Shown here: positions 29,350-38,993 of the stretch, in pieces | How positions within the stretch are numbered: position 1 is the stretch's first letter | Layout: every line of letters starts with the position of its first letter | Source of the DNA: an uncultured Bacteroidota bacterium | GTDB taxonomy: Bacteria; Bacteroidota; Bacteroidia; Flavobacteriales; Flavobacteriaceae | Assembly (NCBI GenBank): GCA_902581145.1 | Contig: CACHNE010000005.1 | Span: 16,616 to 80,615, forward strand | Reading direction: 5' to 3' | Length of the DNA: 64,000 nucleotides | Notes under the pieces: model-generated | Databases searched by the model: none | Told to the model about the DNA's origin: nothing | What the model saw: only the letters and a program-made list of their open reading frames with translations | Made by a program: the position numbers and the translations under genes

Positions 29350-30129
29350 TTAGTTACTTAAAATTAAATATTTGTTTAAATGATCCTTGTCATAAATATA
29401 CAAGGTTTCATTGATTACGAAAAAATCTTTTATAAATAATTTTTCAAGTTTAATTTTTGTGAATAATTCTTTGTTATTTTCTAAATGATACAACTCTGAT
29501 TCATTCGAAAGTAAGATATCATTTTTATAGAATCCCATTTTTTTGGATTCAATTTTATTTTCTTTTTTAAAAATTATTAAACCGTTATAATTTATTTTGT
29601 AAAGGTATTTTTCTGTTAAAACCCACAAGTAATTATAATTACTTTTCATATCAATTAGATTACCATCAATTTGGGTTTGGATGTTTTCAGTGAAAAATTG
29701 ATTAAAAAAATCAAATTTTTTTATTCTCATGTCAGTTTCGTCATAAACCCATATGTCATTTTCATTCGCAGATGATATGTCAGAGATTTCAAAGACTGAT
29801 GAGGTTTTATTAAACTGAATCCTTGTTATTTCGTTTAAATAATTATCTAAAATTACTAGAGTATTAAAATCTTGGTACCAAACTTTTAATTTGAAGTTAT
29901 TATAAAAATCAACTTTAGAAATAGGGCCTAATGATGAATCTGAAAAAAAATAATCTTCTCCTTTTCTTAAATTATTATCTTCTAAAAAATATAATTCACC
30001 TAAACTATCAACTGAAATTAATTGATAACTGTCGTTGGTTTTGATACTATCAATTTTATTTAAAATAATCTGATTATGAGCTAAAAAAAAATTAAAAAAA
30101 ACAATAAGGAACAATAATTGTGCTCTCAT
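29350..30129 (-). CDS. Exported protein of unknown function, likely beta-propeller-like
   Basis: I do not recognise a named family. From the ATG at 30129 the protein is 259 residues with a signal peptide (MRAQLLFLIVFFNFFLAHNQ). The rest is rich in beta-type stretches with recurring patterns such as YLWVLTEKYLYKINYNG, ILLSNESELYHLENN and LYIYDKDHLNKYLIL, as in propeller blades. A possible start at 30144 is disfavoured because a -7 promoter match occupies 30142-30149. It lies one base upstream of the deoxynucleoside kinase gene, so the two are co-expressed, though one is exported and the other cytosolic. Confidence 0.75.
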   Translation of the reverse strand: MRAQLLFLIVFFNFFLAHNQIILNKIDSIKTNDSYQLISVDSLGELYFLEDNNLRKGEDYFFSDSSLGPISKVDFYNNFKLKVWYQDFNTLVILDNYLNEITRIQFNKTSSVFEISDISSANENDIWVYDETDMRIKKFDFFNQFFTENIQTQIDGNLIDMKSNYNYLWVLTEKYLYKINYNGLIIFKKENKIESKKMGFYKNDILLSNESELYHLENNKELFTKIKLEKLFIKDFFVINETLYIYDKDHLNKYLILSN

Positions 30130-30141
30130 AATATCAATGTA

Positions 30142-30149
30142 CAAAAATA
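30142..30149 (-). promoter_or_regulatory. Candidate -7 element of the exported protein-kinase pair
   Basis: Minus-strand TATTTTTG, a full TAnnTTTG match, ends 13 bp from the ATG at 30129. It supports that start and implies a very short 5' leader. Confidence 0.45.
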
Positions 30150-30218
30150 TTATGATTAATTTAACTCCATATTAACAGTTGATTTGGGGTGTAGTTTCTA
30201 AATTTAAAACAAAAAAAT

Positions 30219-31106
30219 ATGAATAAAATCTTTTACTTATTTTCTCTTTTATTTTCGTTGACAATTAGTTCTCAGGACTTTCAAGGTCAGGCTTTTTATA
30301 AGACACAAACAGCTATGGATTTTGGATCTTGGGGAGATAGAATGTCTGCCGAACAAAAGAAATCAATGAAAGAAAGGATGAAACCTTTTTTAGAACCAGT
30401 TTACATATTAACCTTTGACAAGACTAAATCTATTTATCAACAAGAGGAAAGGTTAGATGCACCAGGAAGTGGTGGTGGAAGAGGATGGGGAAGAATGTGG
30501 GCATCTGCGGGTGGTCCGGTTTTTAAGGATATTTCAACAAAAAAATCACTGCAAAGCACAGAGTTTATGGGTAAAAAGTTTTTGATTTCAAATGACCCAA
30601 ATAAAATCAAGTGGGTGATGGAAAAAGAAACAAAGATGATTGGTAATTATCTGTGTTTTAAAGCGACTGCACAGGTGAAAAAACCAAAAACAATGACTAG
30701 TGTTTGGAGACAATCTGAAAAGGAGTCAAAAGAAACTAAAGTTAATGAGAATAATAAGGAAAGTTCAGATGATAACTCTGATAAAAAAGTCGAAGAGCTG
30801 GATGAAGTAATTGTTAAAGCAGATGTTGAAACTATTACGGCGTGGTACACCCCTCAAATTCCCGTAAGCCATGGTCCTGCTCAATATGGTGGACTTCCAG
30901 GTCTAATTTTAGAACTTACAACAGACAAAACGGTTATGTTATGCACTAAAGTTGTAATGAATCCTGAAAAAAGAATTCAGATTTCAGAACCAACTAAAGG
31001 GGAATTTGTATCAAGATCTGAGTTTGAAAATATTGTTGAGGTAAAAACTAAAGAAATGAGAGAAATGTGGAGAGGTGGCAGATCGAAATCAATGAGAAAA
31101 AACTAA
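30219..31106 (+). CDS. GLPGLI family exported protein
   Basis: A 295-residue secreted protein with signal peptide MNKIFYLFSLLFSLTISSQ. The family name motif is present in GPAQYGGLPGLILEL at about residues 218-232, preceded by ITAWYTPQIPVSHGP. A low-complexity charged stretch (Lys, Glu, Ser, Asn, about residues 165-195) separates the N-terminal part. GLPGLI proteins are specific to Bacteroidota, have no known activity, and are often encoded next to outer-membrane receptors with carboxypeptidase-regulatory domains. Here such a receptor is one gene away, with alkB between. Only 7 bp separate it from alkB. Confidence 0.88.
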   Translation: MNKIFYLFSLLFSLTISSQDFQGQAFYKTQTAMDFGSWGDRMSAEQKKSMKERMKPFLEPVYILTFDKTKSIYQQEERLDAPGSGGGRGWGRMWASAGGPVFKDISTKKSLQSTEFMGKKFLISNDPNKIKWVMEKETKMIGNYLCFKATAQVKKPKTMTSVWRQSEKESKETKVNENNKESSDDNSDKKVEELDEVIVKADVETITAWYTPQIPVSHGPAQYGGLPGLILELTTDKTVMLCTKVVMNPEKRIQISEPTKGEFVSRSEFENIVEVKTKEMREMWRGGRSKSMRKN

Positions 31107-31113
31107 GTTCCAA

Positions 31114-32208
31114 ATGTATAAAAGTGATTTGAAATTGTTTAATGGATTTCTGTTTTCAGATTTTAAATATTTGATGGCGTATTCTATCCCCTTAACAGCA
31201 TTAATCGGAATTTATTTTGGGGGTTATTGGTTATTTTTAACGCCTGCTTACATATTTGTCATTATTCCGATTGTTGAATGGATTCTTACAACCCTTGGAA
31301 TAGACGAATTGGAAACAAAAAGGTCAGAGAAGGCAATTCATTGGATTTTTGATACGATGCTTTATTTGAATATTCCAATAGTTTTTGGATTACTATTTTT
31401 TTCTCTTAAAAAAATTATAATCTATGATTATTTTACACTTGAATTTATAGGTTCACTAATTACAGTTGGTCTGGTTATAGTCTCTAACGGAATCAATGTA
31501 GCCCATGAATTATGTCATAGGACAAAAACATTTGAAAGGTTTTTAGGAAAATTTCTTTTAATACCATCTCTTTATATGCATTTTTATTTAGAGCATAACT
31601 TTGGCCACCATCTTAATGTAGCAACAAAAGAAGATCCTGTAACTGCTAAATATAACGAGCCAATATATTCTTTTTGGATTAGTGCAATAAGGGGAGAACT
31701 CTTGAGTGCTATCAAAATTCAGAAGAACAGATTATCAAAGAAAAAAATTTCATTCTTTTCGATTTATAATGATATGTTTTGGTATGCTATAATTCAACTG
31801 TCTTATTTACTTTTAATTTTATTTCTTTTTACGACAAAAGGATTGGTATTCTGTCTACTAGCTGCTCTTTTTTCAATTTTAATGTTTGAAAGCGTTAATT
31901 ACATTGAACATTATGGATTACTTAGAAAAAAACTACCATCTGGAAGATATGAAAGAGTTCAACAGAGACATTCATGGAATTCAAATCATATTCTTGGGAG
32001 AATTGTTCTATATGAATTAACAAGACATAGCGATCATCATAGGATAGCTGAAACTGAATATCAAAATTTAAGCTCGATTGATGATTCCCCTCAATTACCA
32101 TACGGGTATCCGACAAGTATTTTACTTTCTTTTATTCCAGTGATTTGGTTTAAATTAATGAATCCTAGGGTTCCTAAGGACATGTATGAATTATCATTAA
32201 AAAATTAA
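31114..32208 (+). CDS. alkB: AlkB-type alkane 1-monooxygenase
   Basis: A 364-residue integral-membrane non-haem di-iron hydroxylase of the fatty-acid desaturase superfamily. All histidine clusters are present: His131/His135 (AHELCH), EHNFGHH at residues 160-166, and RHSDHH with His305, His308 and His309. The AlkB-specific IEHYGLLRKKL and RHSWNSNH segments are also conserved, which separates it from desaturases and from XylM. Medium-chain alkane omega-hydroxylation is the expected activity. It needs rubredoxin and its reductase, neither of which is in this window. It is 7 bp after the GLPGLI gene and 3 bp before the receptor gene. Confidence 0.93.
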   Translation: MYKSDLKLFNGFLFSDFKYLMAYSIPLTALIGIYFGGYWLFLTPAYIFVIIPIVEWILTTLGIDELETKRSEKAIHWIFDTMLYLNIPIVFGLLFFSLKKIIIYDYFTLEFIGSLITVGLVIVSNGINVAHELCHRTKTFERFLGKFLLIPSLYMHFYLEHNFGHHLNVATKEDPVTAKYNEPIYSFWISAIRGELLSAIKIQKNRLSKKKISFFSIYNDMFWYAIIQLSYLLLILFLFTTKGLVFCLLAALFSILMFESVNYIEHYGLLRKKLPSGRYERVQQRHSWNSNHILGRIVLYELTRHSDHHRIAETEYQNLSSIDDSPQLPYGYPTSILLSFIPVIWFKLMNPRVPKDMYELSLKN

Positions 32209-32211
32209 ATA

Positions 32212-34965
32212 ATGAAAAAATATACAATAATTCTTTATTTACTAATAAGCTCAATGACATTTTCTCAAATAAAGATGAGCGGTAAAGTAACAGATAGTTT
32301 AGGTGCTCCATTAGAATTGGCTAACATCATTCTTATAGATTCTGAATCAAATACCCTTGAGACTTTTGCCATGTCTGATAATCAAGGGTTTTACAAATTA
32401 AATTTAAAGAAGAATAATAATTATAATCTCCAGGTTAGTTACATAGGTATGGCTACATTTTCTCAAACATTTAAATCAGGAGAAACTGATATATCCAAAG
32501 ACTTTCTACTTAGACCTGATAATCAACTTGACGCTGTCGAGTTGACTTATGAAATGCCAGTAGTGGTTAGTGGTGACACACTTGTTTATGATGCTGATTC
32601 TTTTAAAACTGGTACAGAGAGAAAGCTCGAAGATGTTTTAAAAAATCTTCCAGGAGTTGAGGTTAACGACGATGGAGAAATTGAAGTTGAAGGTAAAGCT
32701 GTCACAAAAATCATGGTTGAAGGAAAAGATTTTTTTGATGGTGATTCAAAAATCGCTTCTAAGAATATTCCTTCAAATGCTGTTGATAAGGTTCAAATTT
32801 TAAAGAATTATGCAGAAGTTGGTCAACTTAGTTCACTTCAAAATAATCAGGATAATATTGCAATTAATATCAAGTTAAAAAAAGGAAAAGATAAATTTTG
32901 GTTTGGGAATATACTTGCAGGAGCTGGTGAATCACCTGCTGATACACAAAACCAAAATCTGGACCTACATATTTTTCAACCAAAGCTTTTTTATTATAGC
33001 CCAACCTACAGTATAAATGTAATTGGTGATCTGAATAATATTGGTGAACAGGCCTTCACAAGAAGAGATTATTGGAATTTTTCAGGTGGATTCAACAGGC
33101 CAAGTGGAAAAAGTGGCACAAATATTTCTCTGGGAAATAATAATCTTAGTTTTTTACAGCTTCAAAATAATAGAGCAAAGGATATTAATACTGAGTTTAT
33201 TGCAATAAATTCAAGTTATTCACCAGATAAGAAAATTGACTATTCTGCCTTTTTAATTCTGACAAATAGTGAGACTGAAATACAACAAAATAACAGTACT
33301 CAATATGTTGGTTTACCTCAAAATATTCCAGATGAATTTACCCAAACAAATACTTCTCAAATTAGTGAGCTTGGAATTGGTAAGTTTTCATTAAAATATA
33401 TCCCAAATGTCAATAATCAGCTTGATTACGAGATTTTAGGTAGATTAACAAATGAATCTCAAGATCAAAATTATTTATCATCCGTAATCGGAACTATTGA
33501 TCAATTAGATGATGCTGAAACATTTAGCATAAATCAGAATCTAAATTATTATTACACACTTAATGAAAAAAATATTTTTGCTTTAGAAGCTCAGCATTTA
33601 ATCAAGGATGAAGATCCTTTTTACAATGCTATTTTGGAAAATAACGAGAACTATCAAACTACAGCTACTGGATTAGGACTAGATAATTCTCTTCCCTTTT
33701 ATAATATTGTACAGGAAAAAAAGGTCAAGTCAAATCAATTAGATGCTAAAGTTGATTACTGGAATATTATAAATAAAAAGAGCGATATTAATCTGACTTT
33801 TGGAACAATTTACAGTAAGCAAGAATTTGATTCAGATATTTTTCAGTTTATCTCCGGTTCAAATGATGATATATATAACCCAACTCCTTTAATAAATAAC
33901 GGTTTAGATTATAATGATGTTAGCTATGTTTTTAATGACGTTTATCTGGGATTACATTACAGACTAAAAACTGGAAAATTTACAATCAGCCCTGGATTTA
34001 CAGCTCATTCATACAATTCTGAAAATTCTCAGAATGAGGATTTTGACGCAGGATTTGTAAATTATAAAAAATCATTTTTTAAACTTCTTCCTGATTTTAA
34101 TATGATTATTCAACTGAAGGATAGCGAGACACTTAGATTAAATTATGCAATGAGAACGCAATTTACAGATGTTAGTAAAATTGCTAGAGGATTAGTATTA
34201 AACAACTATAACTCGATTTTTATCGGTACACAGGATTTACAAAATGCCATTACGCATAATATCAGTTTAAATTATTACAGTTTTAATCTTTTTAATTACA
34301 CAAATGTTTATGCTGGAATTAACTATAATAAATCTATTGATCAAATAAGAAATCTAACCAGTTTTGAAAGTGTAATTGCTACAAGCAGCCCCTTTAATTC
34401 TGGATTCGCAGATGAAAATTTATCTGCATACGGAAGATATCAAAGATCCTTTGGTAAAATAAGAGGGACTTTAGGAACAAACTTTAATTTATCTAAATTT
34501 AACCAATTCATTCAGGACACCACAAGGCCAAGTTTAAGTGAAACTTTCTCTCAAAATTATAATGCATCTGTTAGGACTTTATTTAAGAATGCTCCTAACT
34601 TCGAAGCCGGTATGAAGTACTCTGTCAGTGAAACAAATATTGGTGATCTGGAAACTAAGTATTTCACAGAAAGCCCGTTTATTGAAATAGATGCACTTAT
34701 ACTAAAATCATTTACTTTCAGATCAAATTATTCTACAACCAAGTTTAAAGATCAAAATTCAATTATTAACGATTATGAATTTTTTGATGCAGCTATTTCT
34801 TACAGAAGGGATAAGGACAGTAAATGGGAGTTTGAATTAAGAGCAACTAACTTATTAGACACAAAATCCCAAAGTCAATCAAATGTTTCTAATATCTCTG
34901 TTAGTACTAATGAATACTTTATTCAACCAAGATTTATCACATTAAGACTAATTTATGGTCTTTAA
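32212..34965 (+). CDS. Outer-membrane receptor with carboxypeptidase-regulatory N-terminal domain
   Basis: A 917-residue outer-membrane protein with signal peptide MKKYTIILYLLISSMTFSQ. A CarboxypepD_reg-like beta sandwich (about 20-105, GKVTDSLGAPLELANIIL) is followed by a plug-like domain (about 115-230, LEDVLKNLPGVEVNDDGEI, IMVEGKDFFDGD) and a long C-terminal beta-barrel ending in an aromatic-rich strand (FITLRLIYGL). It belongs to the TonB-dependent-receptor-like proteins typical of flavobacteria, although I see no clear TonB box. No SusD partner is encoded. Spacing of 3 bp from alkB makes a GLPGLI-alkB-receptor unit, so a hydrophobic substrate is one possibility. Confidence 0.88.
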   Translation: MKKYTIILYLLISSMTFSQIKMSGKVTDSLGAPLELANIILIDSESNTLETFAMSDNQGFYKLNLKKNNNYNLQVSYIGMATFSQTFKSGETDISKDFLLRPDNQLDAVELTYEMPVVVSGDTLVYDADSFKTGTERKLEDVLKNLPGVEVNDDGEIEVEGKAVTKIMVEGKDFFDGDSKIASKNIPSNAVDKVQILKNYAEVGQLSSLQNNQDNIAINIKLKKGKDKFWFGNILAGAGESPADTQNQNLDLHIFQPKLFYYSPTYSINVIGDLNNIGEQAFTRRDYWNFSGGFNRPSGKSGTNISLGNNNLSFLQLQNNRAKDINTEFIAINSSYSPDKKIDYSAFLILTNSETEIQQNNSTQYVGLPQNIPDEFTQTNTSQISELGIGKFSLKYIPNVNNQLDYEILGRLTNESQDQNYLSSVIGTIDQLDDAETFSINQNLNYYYTLNEKNIFALEAQHLIKDEDPFYNAILENNENYQTTATGLGLDNSLPFYNIVQEKKVKSNQLDAKVDYWNIINKKSDINLTFGTIYSKQEFDSDIFQFISGSNDDIYNPTPLINNGLDYNDVSYVFNDVYLGLHYRLKTGKFTISPGFTAHSYNSENSQNEDFDAGFVNYKKSFFKLLPDFNMIIQLKDSETLRLNYAMRTQFTDVSKIARGLVLNNYNSIFIGTQDLQNAITHNISLNYYSFNLFNYTNVYAGINYNKSIDQIRNLTSFESVIATSSPFNSGFADENLSAYGRYQRSFGKIRGTLGTNFNLSKFNQFIQDTTRPSLSETFSQNYNASVRTLFKNAPNFEAGMKYSVSETNIGDLETKYFTESPFIEIDALILKSFTFRSNYSTTKFKDQNSIINDYEFFDAAISYRRDKDSKWEFELRATNLLDTKSQSQSNVSNISVSTNEYFIQPRFITLRLIYGL

Positions 34966-35020
34966 CTTTTCTGAATAATTCTTTTTTTAATTCAAGAAAA
35001 AGTTTTTCTTTACAGATTAG

Positions 35021-35064
35021 ATTATCTATTTAAATTTATTTACATAGATAATTTTCTTTTTTTT
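35021..35064 (+). terminator. AT-only hairpin plus T tract between the receptor gene and ilvD
   Basis: A perfect 9-bp stem attatctat (35021-35029) / atagataat (35044-35052) with a 14-nt loop, then TTTC and eight T residues. It ends 4 bp before the ilvD ATG. It could end the receptor transcript or, if transcription starts upstream of it, attenuate ilvDBNCA. No Ile/Leu/Val-rich leader ORF is present in this 103-bp gap, so I favour a plain terminator. The 21 bases at 35045-35065 recur exactly at 44102-44122. Confidence 0.55.
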
Positions 35065-35068
35065 ATAG

Positions 35069-36748
35069 ATGGAAAAATTAAATAAATATAGTTCCTCGAT
35101 TACACAGGATAATTCACAACCTGCTGCACAGGCAATGTTGTATGCTATTGGATTCTCAGATGAAGATTTTAATAAACCTTTGATAGGAATTGCGAGTACA
35201 GGATACGAAGGCAACCCTTGTAACATGCATCTTAATAATATAGCTTTAGAAGTAAAATCGGGAGTTAATAGTATTGATTTTGTTGGCTTAATTTTTAATA
35301 CAATCGGGGTAAGTGATGGAATTTCTATGGGAACACCAGGCATGAGATATTCTTTACCATCCAGAGATATAATTGCAGATTCTGTTGAAACAGTAGTACA
35401 AGCGATGAGTTATGACGGTTTAATTACAGTTGTTGGATGTGATAAAAATATGCCAGGTGCATTAATGGGCATGATAAGGCTAAATAGACCATCAATTTTA
35501 CTTTATGGGGGGACAATTGATTCTGGCTGCCACAAAAACAAAAAATTAGATATTGTTTCTGCATTTGAAGCGTGGGGAGAGAAAGTTTCTGGCTCAATTG
35601 ACAATAAAGAATATAAAGAAATAATCAGAAAATCATGTCCTGGGTCTGGAGCCTGTGGAGGAATGTATACTGCAAATACTATGGCTTCGGCTATTGAAGC
35701 ACTTGGTATGTCTTTACCATTTTCCTCTTCGATACCTGCCAATAATAATACAAGAAATAAAGTTTCAATCGAGACAGGAAAGTCGATGAAGAAACTATTA
35801 GAAGCTGATATTAAACCGTTGGATATAATAACCAAAAAATCAATCGAAAATGCTGTAACAACTGTTGTTGCTCTTGGTGGATCAACAAATGCAGTTTTAC
35901 ATTTTCTTGCAATTGCAAGAGCTGCAAAAATTGATTTTACGCTTGATGATTTTCAAAGAATTAGTGAAAACACCCCTTTTATCGCTGATTTAAAACCTAG
36001 TGGAAAGTATCTAATGGAAGATTTACATGATATTGGAGGAATTCCTATTGTACTTAAATATTTACTTGAAAAAGGTTTTTTACAAGGTGATTGTTTAACT
36101 GTAACTGGAAAAACTTTGAGAGAGAATTTAGATGATGTTGCAAATCTAAACTTTCAACAAGATGTAATCAGACCATTTGAAAACCCCATAAAAGAATCTG
36201 GTCATATAAGGATACTATACGGAAATTTAGCTAGTGAAGGTAGTGTTGCTAAAATAACTGGAAAGGAAGGGCTTCATTTTAGTGGTTTAGCAAATGTATT
36301 TGATTCTGAAGCAGAAGCAAATATTGGCATAAAAAATGGAAGTGTTAAAAAGGGTGATGTTGTAGTAATCAGGTATGTGGGTCCAAAGGGTGGCCCTGGA
36401 ATGCCAGAAATGTTAAAGCCAACTGCTGGAATTATGGGTGCTGGTTTAGGAAAAGATGTTGCGTTAATTACGGACGGAAGATTTTCAGGTGGCACACACG
36501 GTTTTGTTGTTGGCCACATAACCCCTGAGGCACAGGTGGGTGGAAATATTTCTGTAGTAAAAAATGGAGATAGAATATCAATTGATGCTGAAAGTAATAC
36601 TATAACTTTACATGTTTCTGATCAGGAATTGGAAACAAGGAGAAAAAACTGGAAAACCCCTCCGTTAAAGGCTGAAAAAGGATCATTATACAAATATGCT
36701 AATATTGTTTCTTCAGCTTCTATGGGATGTGTAACTGATGAATTTTAA
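35069..36748 (+). CDS. ilvD: Dihydroxy-acid dehydratase
   Basis: A 559-residue IlvD/Edd-family iron-sulphur dehydratase, the third step of Ile and Val synthesis. Cluster cysteines are in VGCDKNMPG and [16 protein letters not shown], and an upstream [10 protein letters not shown] segment supplies the third. The C-terminal [18 protein letters not shown] segment is typical. Length agrees with IlvD rather than the longer Edd. First gene of ilvDBNCA, starting just after an AT hairpin. ilvB follows after 10 bp. Confidence 0.97.
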   Translation: MEKLNKYSSSITQDNSQPAAQAMLYAIGFSDEDFNKPLIGIASTGYEGNPCNMHLNNIALEVKSGVNSIDFVGLIFNTIGVSDGISMGTPGMRYSLPSRDIIADSVETVVQAMSYDGLITVVGCDKNMPGALMGMIRLNRPSILLYGGTIDSGCHKNKKLDIVSAFEAWGEKVSGSIDNKEYKEIIRKSCPGSGACGGMYTANTMASAIEALGMSLPFSSSIPANNNTRNKVSIETGKSMKKLLEADIKPLDIITKKSIENAVTTVVALGGSTNAVLHFLAIARAAKIDFTLDDFQRISENTPFIADLKPSGKYLMEDLHDIGGIPIVLKYLLEKGFLQGDCLTVTGKTLRENLDDVANLNFQQDVIRPFENPIKESGHIRILYGNLASEGSVAKITGKEGLHFSGLANVFDSEAEANIGIKNGSVKKGDVVVIRYVGPKGGPGMPEMLKPTAGIMGAGLGKDVALITDGRFSGGTHGFVVGHITPEAQVGGNISVVKNGDRISIDAESNTITLHVSDQELETRRKNWKTPPLKAEKGSLYKYANIVSSASMGCVTDEF

Positions 36749-36758
36749 TTAAAATATT

Positions 36759-38447
36759 ATGTCAAAAATTACCGGTAGCGAGGCTGTTATAAAATGTTTA
36801 CTAGAGGAGCAAGTAGATATTATTTACGGATATCCTGGAGGAGCAATAATGCCTGTTTATGATGAATTGTATAAATATCAAGATAAAATACATCATGTGC
36901 TCACCAGACACGAACAAGGTGCTACTCATTCAGCACAAGGTTTTGCAAGAATTTCAGGAAGAGTAGGAGTTGCTATAGCTACTTCAGGACCAGGAGCTAC
37001 AAACTTAGTAACTGGATTAGCAGATGCTCAAATAGATTCTACTCCAATGGTTTGTATTACTGGTCAAGTTAGTTCACACTTACTTGGTAGTGATGCATTT
37101 CAAGAAACTGATATTATCGGAATTTCAACCCCCATTACAAAATGGAACTATCAAATAACCAAAGCATCAGAAATTCCTGAAATATTTGCTAAGGCATTTT
37201 ACATAGCTAAAAGTGGAAGACCTGGACCTGTGTTAATTGATATAACCAAAGATGCCCAATTTGAAAAAATTAATTTTTCGTACAAGAAAATTGTGGGTAT
37301 CAGAAGTTATAAGGCAGCACCAAAAATTAATCATAACAATATTAAACTTGCCGCTGAATTAATAAATAATGCAAAAAAACCTCTTATCGTTTGGGGTCAA
37401 GGGGTTATTTTAGGTAATGCTGAGAAAGAGCTAATTAAATTTGTTGAAAAATCTGGAATTCCTGCCGCTTGGACGATTTTAGGAGCTTCCGCAATTCCAA
37501 CAAGTCATCCACTTAATGTTGGAATGCTTGGAATGCATGGAAATTATGCTCCAAATATTCTTACAAATGAATGTGACGTACTTATTGCGATAGGAATGAG
37601 ATTTGACGATAGAGTTACAGGTGATATAAATAGATATGCAAAGCAGGCAAAAATTATCCACTTTGAAATTGATCCCGCTGAAGTAAATAAAAATATTGAA
37701 GTTGATGTTGCAGTATTAGGTGATGCTAAACAAACTTTAAATGAAATTTTAAAAATAACAGAAAACAAATCTCACAAAAAATGGCATGAAAAGTTTAAAG
37801 AATTATACGAAATTGAATACGAAAAAGTAATACATGATGACTTAAACCCACAGAAAGAAGGTTTAACAATGGGTGAAGTAATGAAGGAAATTAATATTCA
37901 AACCAAAGGTGATGCAGCTATTGTTTCAGATGTTGGGCAGCACCAGATGATTGCTTGTAGATATTCAAACTTCAATAAAACAAAAAGCAATATAACATCA
38001 GGTGGGCTAGGAACAATGGGATTTGCATTACCAGCAGCAATTGGAGCCAAAATGGCTTGTCCTGAAAGAGAAGTTGTTGCAGTAATTGGTGATGGTGGTT
38101 ATCAAATGACTATTCAGGAATTAGGTACTGTTTTTCAAACAAAAGCAGCGGTTAAGATAGTTGTTTTAAATAATGACTTTTTAGGTATGGTGAGGCAATG
38201 GCAGCAATTATTCTTTGATAAAAGATATGCTTCAACTGAAATGGTAAATCCTGATTTTGTAAAAATTGCTGAAGGTTACTATTTAAAAGCTAAAAGGGTA
38301 ACTAAAAGAGAAGATTTAGCTAATGCTGTTGAGGAAATGATAAAATCAGATGAACCATATTTTTTGGAAGTTGTTGTTGAAAAAGAAGATAATGTATTTC
38401 CAATGATACCTACAGGTTCTTCAGTATCAGAAATAAGATTAAGCTAA
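36759..38447 (+). CDS. ilvB: Acetolactate synthase large subunit
   Basis: A 562-residue thiamine-diphosphate enzyme that makes acetolactate and acetohydroxybutyrate. The catalytic Glu is in THRHEQGATHSAQGFAR-like VLTRHEQGATHSAQGFAR, the ThDP/Mg motif is GDGGYQMTIQELGTVFQ (about residues 446-462), and the FAD-binding middle domain (GMRFDDRVTGD) is present. It pairs with the small regulatory subunit encoded 6 bp downstream, which confirms a biosynthetic AHAS rather than a catabolic acetolactate synthase. Confidence 0.97.
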   Translation: MSKITGSEAVIKCLLEEQVDIIYGYPGGAIMPVYDELYKYQDKIHHVLTRHEQGATHSAQGFARISGRVGVAIATSGPGATNLVTGLADAQIDSTPMVCITGQVSSHLLGSDAFQETDIIGISTPITKWNYQITKASEIPEIFAKAFYIAKSGRPGPVLIDITKDAQFEKINFSYKKIVGIRSYKAAPKINHNNIKLAAELINNAKKPLIVWGQGVILGNAEKELIKFVEKSGIPAAWTILGASAIPTSHPLNVGMLGMHGNYAPNILTNECDVLIAIGMRFDDRVTGDINRYAKQAKIIHFEIDPAEVNKNIEVDVAVLGDAKQTLNEILKITENKSHKKWHEKFKELYEIEYEKVIHDDLNPQKEGLTMGEVMKEINIQTKGDAAIVSDVGQHQMIACRYSNFNKTKSNITSGGLGTMGFALPAAIGAKMACPEREVVAVIGDGGYQMTIQELGTVFQTKAAVKIVVLNNDFLGMVRQWQQLFFDKRYASTEMVNPDFVKIAEGYYLKAKRVTKREDLANAVEEMIKSDEPYFLEVVVEKEDNVFPMIPTGSSVSEIRLS

Positions 38448-38453
38448 CTATTT

Positions 38454-38987
38454 ATGGGAAAAAAATTAATAAAATATACAGTTTCTGTCTACACTGAAGA
38501 TAGTGTAGGTTTACTTAACAGGATTTCAGCTATATTCCAGAGAAGACACATTAATATTGAAAGCTTCAATTCATCAATGACAGAAATTGAAAATGTTCAA
38601 AGATGGACTATTCTTGTCATTACATCTCAATCGTTGATAAAAAAAATAGTTGGTCAAATTAACAGACAAATTGAAGTTATTCAGGCATATTATCACACTG
38701 ATGAAGAAACAATATACCAAGAATCATGTTTGTTTAAAATAAAATCATCGCTGTTATTTGATGACAGAAAAATTCAAAATATAATTAAAGAAAGTAATGC
38801 AATTATAGTAACGGTTAACCCTGAATTTTTTGTAATTGAAAAGTCTGGCAGAACACACGAGTTAGATGACTTATATGAAAAGTTAAATAAATACGGGATT
38901 TTACAATATGTTAGATCTGCGAGAATTGCAGTAACAAAAGCTCCTTTAATGATTTCAGAAATACTAACAGATTTTAAAAAAAAATAA
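38454..38987 (+). CDS. ilvN: Acetolactate synthase small (regulatory) subunit
   Basis: A 177-residue regulatory subunit with an N-terminal ACT domain (YTVSVYTEDSVGLLNRISAIFQRRHINIESF, in parts) followed by the AHAS small-subunit C-terminal domain. It should confer valine feedback inhibition on IlvB. The GLLNRISAIFQRR motif is the inhibitor-binding turn. It is placed between ilvB and ilvC with 6-bp gaps. Confidence 0.95.
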   Translation: MGKKLIKYTVSVYTEDSVGLLNRISAIFQRRHINIESFNSSMTEIENVQRWTILVITSQSLIKKIVGQINRQIEVIQAYYHTDEETIYQESCLFKIKSSLLFDDRKIQNIIKESNAIIVTVNPEFFVIEKSGRTHELDDLYEKLNKYGILQYVRSARIAVTKAPLMISEILTDFKKK

Positions 38988-38993
38988 CACGAT

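Noticed and set aside
30165-30850. The Lys/Glu/Ser/Asn-rich stretch of the GLPGLI protein as a tandem repeat
   Set aside because: The composition is biased, but no repeating unit can be aligned. It is a low-complexity linker.
34966-35068. A branched-chain amino acid leader attenuator before ilvD
   Set aside because: A hairpin with a T tract is present, but there is no start codon followed by an Ile/Leu/Val-rich ORF in the 103-bp gap. The hairpin is as well explained as the terminator of the receptor gene.
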